This document shows positions 51,406 through 61,603 of a stretch of DNA of 64,000 bases, piece by piece. The notes below the pieces were generated by a model. That model searched no databases. It saw nothing but the letters and a program-made list of their open reading frames with translations, and was not told the origin of the DNA. The stretch lies in assembly GCA_016721005.1 (NCBI GenBank), contig JADKJM010000019.1, positions 496,001-560,000 on the forward strand, given 5' to 3'. Both the position numbers and the translations under genes were made by a program. How positions within the stretch are numbered: position 1 is the first letter of the stretch; each line of letters starts with the position of its first letter. Source of the stretch: Flavobacteriales bacterium (GTDB taxonomy: Bacteria; Bacteroidota; Bacteroidia; Flavobacteriales_F; PHOS-HE28).

Positions 51406-52419
51406 TCACTTTCCTTTCTCCAAAGCCTCTATCCGCTCCACGATCTTCTCCAGGTTCCTGAAGTGGATGTAGCTCTTGCGGTACTTGCTCGCCTCCCACG
51501 CCGGTGAACCCATGTACGCCTCGCCCGCCTTGGTGTTCTTGCTGATCCCGCTCTGCGCCGCGATGATGGTACCGTCGGCGATCTTCAAATGGCCGATGAT
51601 GCCGACCTGTCCGCTGAACATGCAGTTCTTCCCGATCCTGGTGGAACCGGCGACCACACCACCCGCCGCGTAGTACGTGTTCTCGCCCACTTCCACGTTG
51701 TGCGCAATGTGGATGAGGTTGTCGAATTTGACGCCCTTGCGCAGGATGGTGGAGCCGAGCGTAGCACGATCGATCGCGCAATTGGCGCCGATCTCCACAT
51801 CGTCCTCCAGCACCACGTTGCCGATCTGCGGGATCTTGGCACCACCTTCCGGTCCGGTCGCGAAGCGGAAACCGTCGCTGCCGATCACCGTGCCGCTATG
51901 GATGATGCACTTCGCACCCACCACGCAATCCGAGTAGATCGTCACGTTCGCGAAGACCGTTGTGTTGTCGCCCACGACGACGTTGTCTCCGATATAGCTC
52001 TGCGGGTAGATCTTCACGTTGTTGCCCAGCTTCACATTCTCGCCGATGAAGGCCAAGGCGCCGATGTAGCAGTTCTCACCGTGCGTGGCACCAGCACTGA
52101 TCACCGCTTGCGGCGAAACGCCCTTCTTGTCCAGCTTGATCGTGTTGTACATCTCCAACACTTTCGCGAAGGCGCCTTGCGCATCGGCCACACGCACAAG
52201 TGTGGTCTTCACCGGTGAGGTGAGCGCGAAGTCCTTGCCGATGATCACCACGCTCGCGGTGGTGCCATAGACATACTGTGCATAGGCAGGATTCGCCAGG
52301 AATGAGAGTGAACCCTCCCCACCTTCTTCGATCTTGGAGAGCTTGCTGACGGTCGCGCTGGGGTCGCCTTCCACGCTGCCTTGAAGGAGCTGGGCGATCT
52401 GTTCGGCGGTGAATTGCAT
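51406..52419 (-). CDS. lpxD: UDP-3-O-(3-hydroxyacyl)glucosamine N-acyltransferase
   Basis: Adds the N-linked acyl chain in lipid A synthesis. 337 residues: N-terminal uridine-binding domain (GSLSFLANPAYAQYVYGTTA) followed by a left-handed beta-helix of hexapeptide repeats. The helix includes SAGATHGENCYIGALAFIGE, IHSGTVIGSDGFRFA and the catalytic-His region LDNLIHIAHNVEVGENT-like (read as FDNLIHIAHNVEVGENTYYA). It stands alone here, without lpxC or lpxA nearby. Confidence 0.94.
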   Translation of the reverse strand: MQFTAEQIAQLLQGSVEGDPSATVSKLSKIEEGGEGSLSFLANPAYAQYVYGTTASVVIIGKDFALTSPVKTTLVRVADAQGAFAKVLEMYNTIKLDKKGVSPQAVISAGATHGENCYIGALAFIGENVKLGNNVKIYPQSYIGDNVVVGDNTTVFANVTIYSDCVVGAKCIIHSGTVIGSDGFRFATGPEGGAKIPQIGNVVLEDDVEIGANCAIDRATLGSTILRKGVKFDNLIHIAHNVEVGENTYYAAGGVVAGSTRIGKNCMFSGQVGIIGHLKIADGTIIAAQSGISKNTKAGEAYMGSPAWEASKYRKSYIHFRNLEKIVERIEALEKGK

Positions 52420-52460
52420 GGGCGTTCGCTGTGGTGCCCAAGTTACCTCGTAGTTATACT

Positions 52461-54872
52461 TCAGTACTTGACGAATCTGCTCGCAGTCCTCGTCCCGTCC
52501 GTTCGAACTATCCTGAGGCAGTACGTTCCTGGAGCAAGACCACTTCCATCCATGATGAACTCGTTCCCTTTAGCAACTATCGAGCGGGAAACGCGGCCCG
52601 AATTGTCCACCAATTCAACAACATCACTACGACCTATTGGGGCCGACAAACGAACAGCAGCATGGTCGTGGAACGGAGAAGGAGAAATGATCACCCCGTC
52701 CAGAGGAGGCGACCATTCTTCGACCCCTACCATCATCTGGTTCTCATACCAGCACAACAAGCCTCGAAACGGTGAGCAGGACAGGACATCCGGTATTCCA
52801 TCCCCATTCAAGTCAGCTGTGTGGGAGGCGAACACGTAGGTGAGCAAGCCGTCAATGAGAATACCTTTAGACAGTTCCCCGTTACCATTGTTGAGGAAAA
52901 GCATTAGATCGGCGGCACAGCTTGAAGAACCGATCACATCCAACCATCCGTTACCATCCATGTCCGCGAGGTGAAGGCCACGCGCGCAATTGAGTTGGGC
53001 GATCGGACCGCCGAAGGAGAACAGCCCACCATCATTCCTGAACCACACGATCGAATCCAGCTCGCTGCTGGCGGCCACGATATCCAGGTCACCATCATTG
53101 TCCATGTCGCCTGGAGCGATACTATATGGGAAATACCAATCGGTAACGAGCAGTTGTGCGGGTCCGAATACGCCGACTCCCATATTGTGATGAACCCTGA
53201 TAGTATTGTCTGCGTATCCCGAAACGATCAGGTCGATCGATCCATCGCCATCGATGTCACCGGGTTCGGCATAAAGCCCATATCCTGCGTTGGTCTCCAA
53301 GAGTTGGACTGGTCCGAATGTTCCATTATCACCCGTGTTCATCAACACCCCCTACAGTGCCCTCCCATGTAATGAACGCAATGTCCGGGATGGCATCTCC
53401 GGTGAAGTCTGCCACGCGGACATACCGCACGCCGTCAGCGGCTTCAGCAAGCACTTGCGCAGGCCCGAATTCACCGAGGCCCATGTTGAAGTAGGCGATG
53501 ATCCGATTCTGTCCGTAAGTCCCCGCAACGAGATCGGAAGCCCGTCGCCATTCAGGTCCGCCGCTCTTGCTGTGCAGAGCCCGAATTCATGTACCTCCAC
53601 CGCTATCTGGTCGGAGAATGATCCAGTTCCATCGTTGCGATACCAACATAGCCTGCCATCCACAGGTGTGGCTGCGAACACATCCTGATCGCCATCCAGA
53701 TCAAGGTCGGCCGTTTGGATGTCCTCGGCGCCAGTTGCCGTTTCGTTCAATTCGTGCGGCACGGAAAAGCTGCCGTCATCATAACCAGCGTACCAAGCGA
53801 TCCTGTTGCTCCACGGAATGGACAGCAGGTCCAAGGTGCCATTCTGATCAATATCCCCTACATCGATCCCATAGGCAATGAAAGCAAAGGGGTCGATCAG
53901 GCTTGATTGGAAGGACCCAAGCCCATCATTAAGAAATGAACGCAGCGAACCATCATTCGAGAAACTGACAACAAGGTCCATGGATCCATTCCCATCAAGA
54001 TCAGCCGAGCGGATACATCGCGCACCGCCTCCGACGTGAAGAACCTCTCTGGTGCCAAAATCGGCTTGACCGCCGTTCCTATATAGGATCAGCTTGTCTT
54101 CGTCCCAGCCAGCCACGATCACATCAAGGTCGCCATCCCCGTCAACATCAGCGGCCTCCACGTAGCGTCCACCTCCGAGCGATAGATCGAGTTCCACGAT
54201 CGGACCGAAAAGGCCCGTACCATCATTCAATACAAAGTAGGCTCCTGGTGAACCGAATGGACGAGCAATAATGAGGTCAATATCCCCATCGCCGTCCAGA
54301 TCCGCACCCTTCAAGGCCTCTCCGCTGGAGTAGGAGATCACGATCGAGCCCCCGAAGTTGCCGTCGCCGTCGTTCGGGAACCAGACCGGTCCGCTTGCCA
54401 CCAATGAACCAACCACGATATCAAGGTCCCCGTCATCATCGAGGTCGAGAAGTTGAACATCACCATTCGTGTTCCAGTCCACAGTTGTAGGGGCAGCAAA
54501 CCCTCCGAGACCATCGTTCCGGATAGTGCAAAGCCCCAGCCCGCCAGCAATGCTGATAATATCACTATCGCCATCCGAATCGATGTCCCCGACTGCGAGC
54601 GCCCGGGTGTTGTATGGCGCCGTAGCGATCAACTGATAGTCGCCGAAACCACCAAACCCATCGTTCTTGTACCAAACGATCTTCGCGTAGTCGTAGGTAA
54701 TGAACGTAATATCCAAATCCCCATCCCCGTCAAGGTCAGCGAGGGTCGGGTCGATCGCACGATGGATCTCCGTATCAAAAATGACACGGCGTTCTCCAAC
54801 CTGCGCGTGTACATCACCGATGTTCACCACCACGATCAAGGAAAGAAGAATGTGACCGCACACATGTCGCAT
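52461..54872 (-). CDS. Secreted FG-GAP/VCBS repeat protein with T9SS sorting domain (two indels)
   Basis: About 800 residues if two one-base indels are corrected: a missing G at about 53536 (DGLPD-LVAG) and an extra G in the run at about 53350. It starts with a signal peptide (ILLSLIVVVNIGDVHAQ) and has at least a dozen calcium-loop repeats of the type DLDGDGDLDI. It ends in a T9SS domain (IISPSPFHDHAAVRL to ASRFVKY). A beta-propeller surface protein of unknown ligand. Homopolymer location of one indel favours sequence error. Confidence 0.8.
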
Positions 54873-55148
54873 ATTGACGAAAGTAGCCGGATGGACTGTA
54901 CCTATTGAGCAAAGATCCCCGAAGAATATACAGCCCCGGCTTGCTCAACGTTGGCACGAACCGAACTGTTCTAGCGAGATGCCATGGACGAAGTGCATTG
55001 AACAGTGGTTGATCACCTGACAGTCCAATATTGTTTTCCATGCGGAACGTAACCGATCCCAACTCTCGATCGTATCCTGCACGTCTGCTGGTCAAAATGG
55101 CCGACCAGATCATCCGATCGATCATCCTCCTCTCATACCCCCATCAGA

Positions 55149-55592
55149 ATGAACTTTCTACTCCAAGCCTCGGTACCCGCATTACTGATCTCCGCAACCT
55201 TGTTCAACCCTGGCTCGGCGAACGCGCAACCCACCATTGACCACGAGCTGTCCGTGGGTTCCGATCACTCACAAGTCCTCAGCGATCCAGCGGTGGATGA
55301 GAAGCACGCAGAACGCATCTTCTACATCAATGGTGGCACCCTCACGGTTTTCCCAAGCCCCGCGAATGAACAACTGACCGTACACTACATCCCTACAAAG
55401 AGTGGCGTACTCACCCTCCAACTCATGAGCGCTCAAGGGCAGGTCGTAGCCCCGATTGTACACGCCGCAGTGGAGGAAGGAGGCGAGCGCAAATTCTACT
55501 TCGACGTGAGCAACCTCACGAATGGAACCTACATCGTTCGCGCGGAACAGAACTCCGCATCCCTGGTCCGTCGTGCAACGGTCCTCCATTGA
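55149..55592 (+). CDS. Small secreted protein consisting mainly of a T9SS sorting domain
   Basis: 147 residues: signal peptide (LQASVPALLISATLFNPGSANA), a short linker and a C-terminal domain. That domain runs from GTLTVFPSPANEQLTVHYIP through GVLTLQLMSAQGQVVAP to LTNGTYIVRAEQNSASLVRR. There is almost no passenger between the parts, so it may be a stand-alone adaptor or a remnant of a larger cargo protein. Followed by a good terminator. Confidence 0.75.
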   Translation: MNFLLQASVPALLISATLFNPGSANAQPTIDHELSVGSDHSQVLSDPAVDEKHAERIFYINGGTLTVFPSPANEQLTVHYIPTKSGVLTLQLMSAQGQVVAPIVHAAVEEGGERKFYFDVSNLTNGTYIVRAEQNSASLVRRATVLH

Positions 55593-55610
55593 TCCTTCTT
55601 CACCCCGATG

Positions 55611-55636
55611 AGAACGCCTCCTTCATGGGGGCGTTC
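55611..55636 (+). terminator. Intrinsic terminator after the small T9SS gene
   Basis: AGAACGCCTC-CTTCA-TGGGGGCGTTCT forms a stem of about 10 bp followed by TCGTT, 18 bp after the stop codon and 38 bp before uvrC. Confidence 0.65.
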
Positions 55637-55673
55637 TTCGTTCGGTGTAGCGTGATGGCGAACTTTGACCGCC

Positions 55674-57476
55674 ATGGCCGACCTCGACGTTCGTGAGAAA
55701 GTGAAACTGCTGCCGCACCAACCCGGTGTGTACCAATTCTCCGACATCACCGGGACCATCATTTACATCGGCAAGGCCAAGGACCTCCGCAACCGGGTCG
55801 GCAGCTACTTCAACAAGCAGAAGTACGAGTCCGGTAAGACCGCCAAGTTGGTATCCAACATCACCGATGTGCGCGTGATCGTGGTGGAGACGGAGTTCGA
55901 TGCGCTCTTGCTGGAGAACTCCTTGATCAAGCAACATCAGCCACGCTATAACGTGATGCTGAAGGACGACAAGAGCTACCCGTGGATCCGCATACGCAAC
56001 GAGCGCTTCCCCCGGGTGGAAGGAATGCGCAATCCCGAGGACGATGGCGCGGAGTATTACGGCCCGTATGCGAGCAGCAGGGTGATGCACACCGTGGTGG
56101 AACTGGTGAACGGCATGTACAAGTTGCGCTCGTGCAACTACGAGCTGAGCGTGAAGAACGTGGAGCGCGGCAAGTACAAGCGCTGCCTGGAGTTCCACAT
56201 GGGTAATTGCAAAGGGCCATGCGAAGGATTGCAGCCTCAGGAGGAATACGATGCGAGCATCAACGAGATCCGGCAGATCGTTCGGGGCCGCACGCGCGGT
56301 GTGTCCAAGTTGTTGAAGGAGCAGATGCATGTGCATGCGGAGGCGATGGAGTTCGAAAAGGCGGAGATCGTCCGCCAACGGATCGAACAACTGGAACGCT
56401 TCCAATCGCGCAACACCATCGTGCACGCGGACATCGGCGATGTGGATGTGTTCGCATTGGCAAGCGATGCCGGAGGAACAAGCGTGAACTACCTGCGCGT
56501 GATCGACGGGGCGGTGGTACATGGCATCACCGTGGAGTTGAAACCGAAGCTGGAGGAAACGCAGGAGGACCTGCTCCAACTCGCCATCGCGGAATTGCGC
56601 GAACGGTTCAAGAGCAACGCACCGGAAGCGATCGTTCCGTTCGATCCTGGGATCGAAGTGCCCGGCGTAACATTCACGATCCCGCAACGCGGGGACAAGA
56701 AAGCCCTACTCGACCTGAGCGAACGCAACGCGCGCTACTTCCTCCTCGATAAGCGCAAGCAAGAACGACTGGTCGATCCCGAAGCCGCGACCAACCGGAT
56801 CCTCGAACAACTCAAGCAGGACCTACGCCTGAACGAGTTGCCGCGCCACATCGAGTGCTTCGACAACAGCAACACCCAAGGCACCGACCCGGTGAGCGCG
56901 TGCGTGGTCTTCAAGGATGCCAAGCCCAGCAAGAAGGACTACCGCCACTTCAACATCCGCACGGTGGTAGGGCCGGATGATTACGCGAGCATGGAGGAAG
57001 CGGTGGAGCGTCGCTATGCGCGCTTGGTCACCGAAGGCGAACCGCTGCCGCAACTCGTAGTGATCGATGGCGGAAAGGGACAGTTGCACGCGGCCATGAA
57101 TGTGTTCGATCGGCTCGGCCTACGAGGAAAGATCGCTCTGGTCGGCATCGCGAAGCGCTTGGAGGAACTCTACTTCCCGGAGGACCCGGTGCCCTTGCAC
57201 ATCGATAAGCGCAGCAGCAGCTTGAAGGTGATCCAACACTTGCGCAACGAGGCACATCGCTTCGGCATCACGCATCACCGGGGTCGACGCAGCAAGCGGA
57301 TCGTGCGCACCGGCCTCGAAGCCATCGAAGGGATCGGGCCGCACACTGCGCAGAAGTTGCTCACGCGCTTCGGGTCGATCAAGGGGATCCGCGAAGCAAT
57401 GCCCGAGGATGTGATCGCAGAGATCGGCGCGAAGAAGGCGGAGGTGGTGTTGAAGGCATTGGTGACGGCCATTTGA
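55674..57476 (+). CDS. uvrC: Excinuclease ABC subunit C
   Basis: Makes the dual incisions in nucleotide excision repair with UvrAB. 600 residues from ATG 55674 (MADLDVREKVKLLPHQPGVY). GIY-YIG nuclease domain (PGVYQFSDITGTIIYIGKAK, residues 17-36), UVR segment (VHAEAMEFEKAEIVRQRIEQ), RNase H-like domain (HIECFDNSNTQGTDPVSACV; LVVIDGGKGQLHAAM) and a C-terminal helix-hairpin-helix pair (LEAIEGIGPHTAQKLLTRFG). Complements the photolyase in UV repair. Confidence 0.96.
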   Translation: MADLDVREKVKLLPHQPGVYQFSDITGTIIYIGKAKDLRNRVGSYFNKQKYESGKTAKLVSNITDVRVIVVETEFDALLLENSLIKQHQPRYNVMLKDDKSYPWIRIRNERFPRVEGMRNPEDDGAEYYGPYASSRVMHTVVELVNGMYKLRSCNYELSVKNVERGKYKRCLEFHMGNCKGPCEGLQPQEEYDASINEIRQIVRGRTRGVSKLLKEQMHVHAEAMEFEKAEIVRQRIEQLERFQSRNTIVHADIGDVDVFALASDAGGTSVNYLRVIDGAVVHGITVELKPKLEETQEDLLQLAIAELRERFKSNAPEAIVPFDPGIEVPGVTFTIPQRGDKKALLDLSERNARYFLLDKRKQERLVDPEAATNRILEQLKQDLRLNELPRHIECFDNSNTQGTDPVSACVVFKDAKPSKKDYRHFNIRTVVGPDDYASMEEAVERRYARLVTEGEPLPQLVVIDGGKGQLHAAMNVFDRLGLRGKIALVGIAKRLEELYFPEDPVPLHIDKRSSSLKVIQHLRNEAHRFGITHHRGRRSKRIVRTGLEAIEGIGPHTAQKLLTRFGSIKGIREAMPEDVIAEIGAKKAEVVLKALVTAI

Positions 57477-57485
57477 TCCGATCGA

Positions 57486-57552
57486 AGTGACCACCGTCCT
57501 CCTTCCGTTCCACAACGCAGCATCCACGATCGATGCCGCCATCGCGAGCATC
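57486..57552 (+). pseudogene. Duplicated 5' fragment of the glycosyltransferase gene
   Basis: 67 bp identical to 59190-59256, the start of the GT2 gene (GTGACCACCGTCCTCCTTCC onward), placed 10 bp after the uvrC stop. It encodes the first 22 codons and then diverges. It shows that uvrC and the glycosyltransferase were once adjacent before the 1.7-kb insert. Confidence 0.9.
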
Positions 57553-57634
57553 GCAGTCCTTCTACTTTTCGGCAACGCGGCTCGATGTTGAGTGCCAAGC
57601 GCGCGACAGCCGATCCTGATGCGGTCGCTCGTAC

Positions 57635-59194
57635 ATGTACCTTTCGTTCATGATCGGTCGAGCACGAACCCTGTTTGCCGCACTGCTGATGTGTTCGGCC
57701 GTTCTCGGCCAAGTACCGACCTTCGAGTGGGCTAGGCTATTTACCGGGCACGGTCATGTAGTCATAGGTGGTCCGCAGATCAGGTCCGGTATCGATGGAT
57801 GTGTGGTTGCTGGATATTTCACCGAAGACCTATTCCTGCCCGGGGACACGCTCGACAAGATCGATGGCTACAGCGACTACGCGATCGTTCGCTTGAACTA
57901 TCTGGGTTCGGTCATATGGTCTGCTCAGATTTCAGGTGAGCTGCGCTTCTTGCGCTTCGGCGATGGCGATGAGGTCAATGCCGTAGCCTCTTATATGGAT
58001 AGTTGCTTTGTCGCGGGCACGTGGGTCTACTCCAGCCAGCCCGGGATGAGCTTCGTTCATTTCAGGTTGTCCGCTAGTGGAGGGCTCCTGGACCTTGCGG
58101 ATCATCCTGGCGTAGTCCGATCTCAGGCTCCCATTGGCCTAGAGGTATCTCAGGTCATCGATCATCCAGAATTCGGGATCCACCTTACCGGGCGCTTCAA
58201 CGATTCGCTGCAAGTGGGCGACACGGTCCTTTATGGACCGACGAACACAGCGTATCTGGCCCATCTCTCGGAGGATTTCGAGGTGCTCTGGGCCCGGCGC
58301 CTAGGCACCAATTATGGGGAGCGCGAAATAGTGGTCGATGATGATGGGAATGTGTACTTCCTGATCTCTAGCATGGTCACCCTTGGCACGGATACGTTGA
58401 CCGGCAACACAGCCGCTGGGTTGCTTGCCTTGGACCCGGCGGGAAATTTTCGCTGGCGATTTGAGCCACTTAGTCCCTGGGAGCCGAGCGTATCCATCCT
58501 TCCAAGCAATCGGATCTTCTTCCAAAGCACATATACCGACGGCTCATTTACACAATGGACCAGCATGATCGAGCTGAGCGCCAATGGAAACACGACGAAC
58601 CAGTTCGACTACTCAAGTGATGGCTCTGCGGGATTGTCGCCACGCCAGCATCCAGCAGGTGGCCTGTTGATGCTGGGCGGTTTCTATAACGACGTGAATT
58701 TTGGAGCATGCGGCTTTCAGTACGGCTGCCCCACCCAGGTCCTGCTGAAGTCCAGTGACCAAGGCGTGTGTGACTGGTCCAGGGAGGTACGGGGTTGCAA
58801 TGTTTGGTCCTATGGGGGCGATGTGGATGAGGCTGGAAGGATCTTCATCGCAGGCACGTTCGAGTATCAAGTGCAGGTCGACATCGACACACTCTATGCG
58901 TTCGACAATGCGCACTTCGCCAGTTATGTTGGTGCGATGAGCAGCCTGCCCCTGCCTGTTCCGGACGAAGCGACGCCTGCGGGTCTTCATCTCTTTCCGG
59001 ATCCGTGCAACTCTACGCTCACGATCGCTGGGGCGCTACGCCTTTCCGAAGTACGGATCTTCGGTCCCACGGGGCAAGTGGTGATGTCTACAACGGTAAA
59101 TGGACGATCGGGTGTGATCGATGTTTCCGTATTGACCTCCGGGCTGTACATCTTACGCGTTGGCGATATGTGCGCCCGCTTCATCAAACAGTGA
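57635..59194 (+). CDS. Secreted T9SS cargo protein, inserted between uvrC and a glycosyltransferase gene
   Basis: 519 residues: signal peptide (RTLFAALLMCSAVLGQ, ATG 57635 or 57650), a beta-rich body with SBBP/propeller-like strands (DYAIVRLNYLGSVIWSAQIS, AGLLALDPAGNFRWRFEPL), and a C-terminal sorting domain. The latter runs from LHLFPDPCNSTLTIAGALRL to SGLYILRVGDMCARFIKQ. The stop TGA overlaps the GTG of the next gene. Body function unknown. Flanked by a 67-bp direct repeat. Confidence 0.8.
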   Translation: MYLSFMIGRARTLFAALLMCSAVLGQVPTFEWARLFTGHGHVVIGGPQIRSGIDGCVVAGYFTEDLFLPGDTLDKIDGYSDYAIVRLNYLGSVIWSAQISGELRFLRFGDGDEVNAVASYMDSCFVAGTWVYSSQPGMSFVHFRLSASGGLLDLADHPGVVRSQAPIGLEVSQVIDHPEFGIHLTGRFNDSLQVGDTVLYGPTNTAYLAHLSEDFEVLWARRLGTNYGEREIVVDDDGNVYFLISSMVTLGTDTLTGNTAAGLLALDPAGNFRWRFEPLSPWEPSVSILPSNRIFFQSTYTDGSFTQWTSMIELSANGNTTNQFDYSSDGSAGLSPRQHPAGGLLMLGGFYNDVNFGACGFQYGCPTQVLLKSSDQGVCDWSREVRGCNVWSYGGDVDEAGRIFIAGTFEYQVQVDIDTLYAFDNAHFASYVGAMSSLPLPVPDEATPAGLHLFPDPCNSTLTIAGALRLSEVRIFGPTGQVVMSTTVNGRSGVIDVSVLTSGLYILRVGDMCARFIKQ

Positions 59195-60186
59195 CCACCG
59201 TCCTCCTTCCGTTCCACAACGCAGCATCCACGATCGATGCCGCCATCGCGAGCATCTCAGAGCAGACCTTTCGCGATTGGCGTTTGTTGCTGATCGACAA
59301 CGCTTCAATGGACGGGAGCCGGGCCATCGCTGAGCATTGGTGCTCCAAGGATCCACGCATTGAGGTTCTTGACGAACCCGTGGTTGGTATCGCTCGCGCG
59401 CTGAACACCGGCCTTCAGCAATCCAGCTCCGCGCTGATCGCGCGCATGGATGCCGACGATATCGCCCACCGGGAACGCTTCGCCCGTCAAGTCGCGTACA
59501 TGAATGCCCACCCGGAGATCGGCGTGCTCGGCACACGCACACGCTTCGAGACCACCGTCGCGAAGAGCAGCGGCATGCGCGCCTTCGTGGACTGGCAGAA
59601 TGCGCTCATCACGCCATCGGAGCATTACGTGAAACGCTTCGTGGATGCACCACTCGCCCATCCGACGGCAATGTTCCGCCGCGAGTTGATGGATCGCTTC
59701 GGCGGGTATTCCACCGAACCATTACCGGAGGATCATGAACTCTGGTTGCGCTGGATGCATCACGGTGTGCGCTTCGCGAAGTTGCCGGAGGAATTGCTCA
59801 CATGGAGCGACCATTCACTGCGTCTGAGTCGCACACATCCCAACTACGGAGTGGATGCGTTCTTCACCACAAAAGCGAAATGGATCGCTGCTTGGTACGC
59901 GCGCAAGTTTCCGGACGGAAGGCCTGTCATCATCGCGGGCACCAGCGGTCTTTGCCGGGACCGGGCAGCGAAGTTGGAAGCGTGCGGTATGCGCATCCAC
60001 GCGTTCACGGATGTGAAGCCGCGCGTGGTGCCGGGTTATGCGTTCATTCCGCACGACCAGTTGCCCGGGCCGGGCGAAGCGCTGGTCATCTCCTTCATCA
60101 GCCAGCGCGGTACCGGGGATCGCATCGCATCGTACCTCGCATCGCGTGGCTTGATCGAGGGCGAGGACTTCATCCTTGCAGCCTGA
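59191..60186 (+). CDS. Glycosyltransferase family 2
   Basis: 331 residues starting at GTG 59191: V-T-T-V-L-L-P-F-H-N-A-A, then SEQTFRDWRLLLIDNASMDG. The nucleotide-sugar site includes GIARALNTGLQ and the metal-binding MDADD motif in LIARMDADDIAHRERFARQV; PLPEDHELWLRWMHHG supplies a catalytic-base-like E-D-H. A C-terminal Rossmann-like extra domain follows (PVIIAGTSGLCRDRAAKLEA). The frame stays open upstream to 59005 within the T9SS gene, but the duplicated GTG start marks the true beginning. Confidence 0.88.
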   Translation: MTTVLLPFHNAASTIDAAIASISEQTFRDWRLLLIDNASMDGSRAIAEHWCSKDPRIEVLDEPVVGIARALNTGLQQSSSALIARMDADDIAHRERFARQVAYMNAHPEIGVLGTRTRFETTVAKSSGMRAFVDWQNALITPSEHYVKRFVDAPLAHPTAMFRRELMDRFGGYSTEPLPEDHELWLRWMHHGVRFAKLPEELLTWSDHSLRLSRTHPNYGVDAFFTTKAKWIAAWYARKFPDGRPVIIAGTSGLCRDRAAKLEACGMRIHAFTDVKPRVVPGYAFIPHDQLPGPGEALVISFISQRGTGDRIASYLASRGLIEGEDFILAA

Positions 60187-60208
60187 ACAAGCACCTACCT
60201 TTCGTGGA

Positions 60209-61603
60209 ATGGAGAAGACGACCGTTGCCCCTGATCAAGCGCTCGATCACGCACATGGTCTTCGGACCTATTTCGACACCGGGGCGACCCGGTCATACGC
60301 TGCGCGCCGCAATGCACTGAAAGTACTTCGGTCCGCCGTCCGCAAGTATGAGGAGGACTTGATCACGGCCATGCACACCGATATGCGCAAGCCGCGCTTC
60401 GAGGCGTACCTGAGCGATATTGGATTGGTGTATGCCGAGATCGATCACGCATTGAAGAACTTGAAGCAGTGGATGAAGCCACGTACGGTGCCGACTCCAC
60501 TCGCGATCCAGTTGGCCGAGAGCACGGTGTACCACGAGCCGTTGGGTGTAGTACTGATCATCGCGCCGTGGAACTATCCGGTGTTGTTGGTGCTCGGACC
60601 GTTGGTCGGTGCGATCGCCGCTGGCAATTGTGCAGTGCTGAAACCAAGCGAGGACGCACCGGCCACGGCAGCGGTGGTGGAGCGCTTGGTGAAGGAGGCG
60701 ATACCGGAATGGGCCGATGTGGTCCAAGGCCCGGGAGTGGATGCGGTCCCCCAACTCATGCGTGCGTTCCGTTTCGACCACGTCTTCTTCACCGGTAGTG
60801 CTCGCGTCGGACGAGCGGTGTTGGAGATGGCTGCGCGTGATCTGGTGCCGACCACATTGGAGTTGGGTGGCAAGAGTCCCGCGATCGTGGATCGAACCGC
60901 GGATGTGAAGCGCGCCGCGCAACGGATCGCGTGGAGCAAGTACTTCAACGCCGGCCAGACATGCATAGCCACGGACCACGTGCTGGTGCATGCGGAGGTG
61001 ATGGATGAATTCATCGATGCGGTGAAGCAGCACACGTTGCGTTTCTATGGTGAGGATCCGCACCAGAGCAACGACTTCGCTCGGATCATCACGCAGCGGC
61101 GGTACGATACAGTGTCCGCGTACTTGACACAAGGCGATGTGGTTCAAGGCGGAAAGCACGACGCCGAGGATCGCTACATCGCACCGACCATGATGACCGG
61201 TGTTCCGTTGAGCAGCCCGGTGATGAACGAGGAGATCTTCGGTCCGGTACTACCGGTGATCGCATGGACGGAACGCGAAGAGGCGCTCGCGATCATCCGC
61301 CGGAACCCGCAACCCTTGGCCGCGTATATTTTCAGCAGTGAACGCAAGACGCAGGATTTCTTCCGCGAGCGAGTGGCCTTTGGCGGAGGTTGTATCAATC
61401 ACTGCATGGTGCATTTCGGTTCGCGCGAGTTGCCGTTCGGCGGTGTAGGCAACAGTGGCCTCGGCCGCTACCACGGCGAGCGGACCTTCCGATTGTTCAG
61501 TAACGCGAAAGGCATCGTCCATGCCAGCACATTGATAGAGCCGGGCGTGCAGTACCCGCCTTACACGAACCTGAAAGCGAAGGTGCTTCGTCGGTTCCTC
61601 TGA
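60209..61603 (+). CDS. Aldehyde dehydrogenase, ALDH3-like (fatty or aromatic aldehydes)
   Basis: 464 residues from ATG 60209 (MEKTTVAPDQALDHAHGLRT). Short, with the ALDH3 pattern EPLGVVLIIAPWNYPVLLVL, KPSEDAPATA, the catalytic Glu in PTTLELGGKSPAIVDR and Cys in YFNAGQTCIATDHVLVH. EEIFGPVLPVIAWTEREEA and PFGGVGNSGLGRYHGE follow. The C-terminus (NLKAKVLRRFL) is basic and could touch the membrane. It probably detoxifies lipid-derived aldehydes. Confidence 0.9.
   Translation: MEKTTVAPDQALDHAHGLRTYFDTGATRSYAARRNALKVLRSAVRKYEEDLITAMHTDMRKPRFEAYLSDIGLVYAEIDHALKNLKQWMKPRTVPTPLAIQLAESTVYHEPLGVVLIIAPWNYPVLLVLGPLVGAIAAGNCAVLKPSEDAPATAAVVERLVKEAIPEWADVVQGPGVDAVPQLMRAFRFDHVFFTGSARVGRAVLEMAARDLVPTTLELGGKSPAIVDRTADVKRAAQRIAWSKYFNAGQTCIATDHVLVHAEVMDEFIDAVKQHTLRFYGEDPHQSNDFARIITQRRYDTVSAYLTQGDVVQGGKHDAEDRYIAPTMMTGVPLSSPVMNEEIFGPVLPVIAWTEREEALAIIRRNPQPLAAYIFSSERKTQDFFRERVAFGGGCINHCMVHFGSRELPFGGVGNSGLGRYHGERTFRLFSNAKGIVHASTLIEPGVQYPPYTNLKAKVLRRFL

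Noticed and set aside
55623..56687. 354-codon minus-strand ORF opposite uvrC
   Set aside because: It is antisense to conserved uvrC codons, has His/Leu/Ala-rich composition typical of GC-rich shadow frames and no family signature.
59005..59190. Upstream extension of the GT2 gene from GTG 59005
   Set aside because: It lies within the T9SS sorting domain of the preceding gene; the duplicated GTG at 59191 marks the start.
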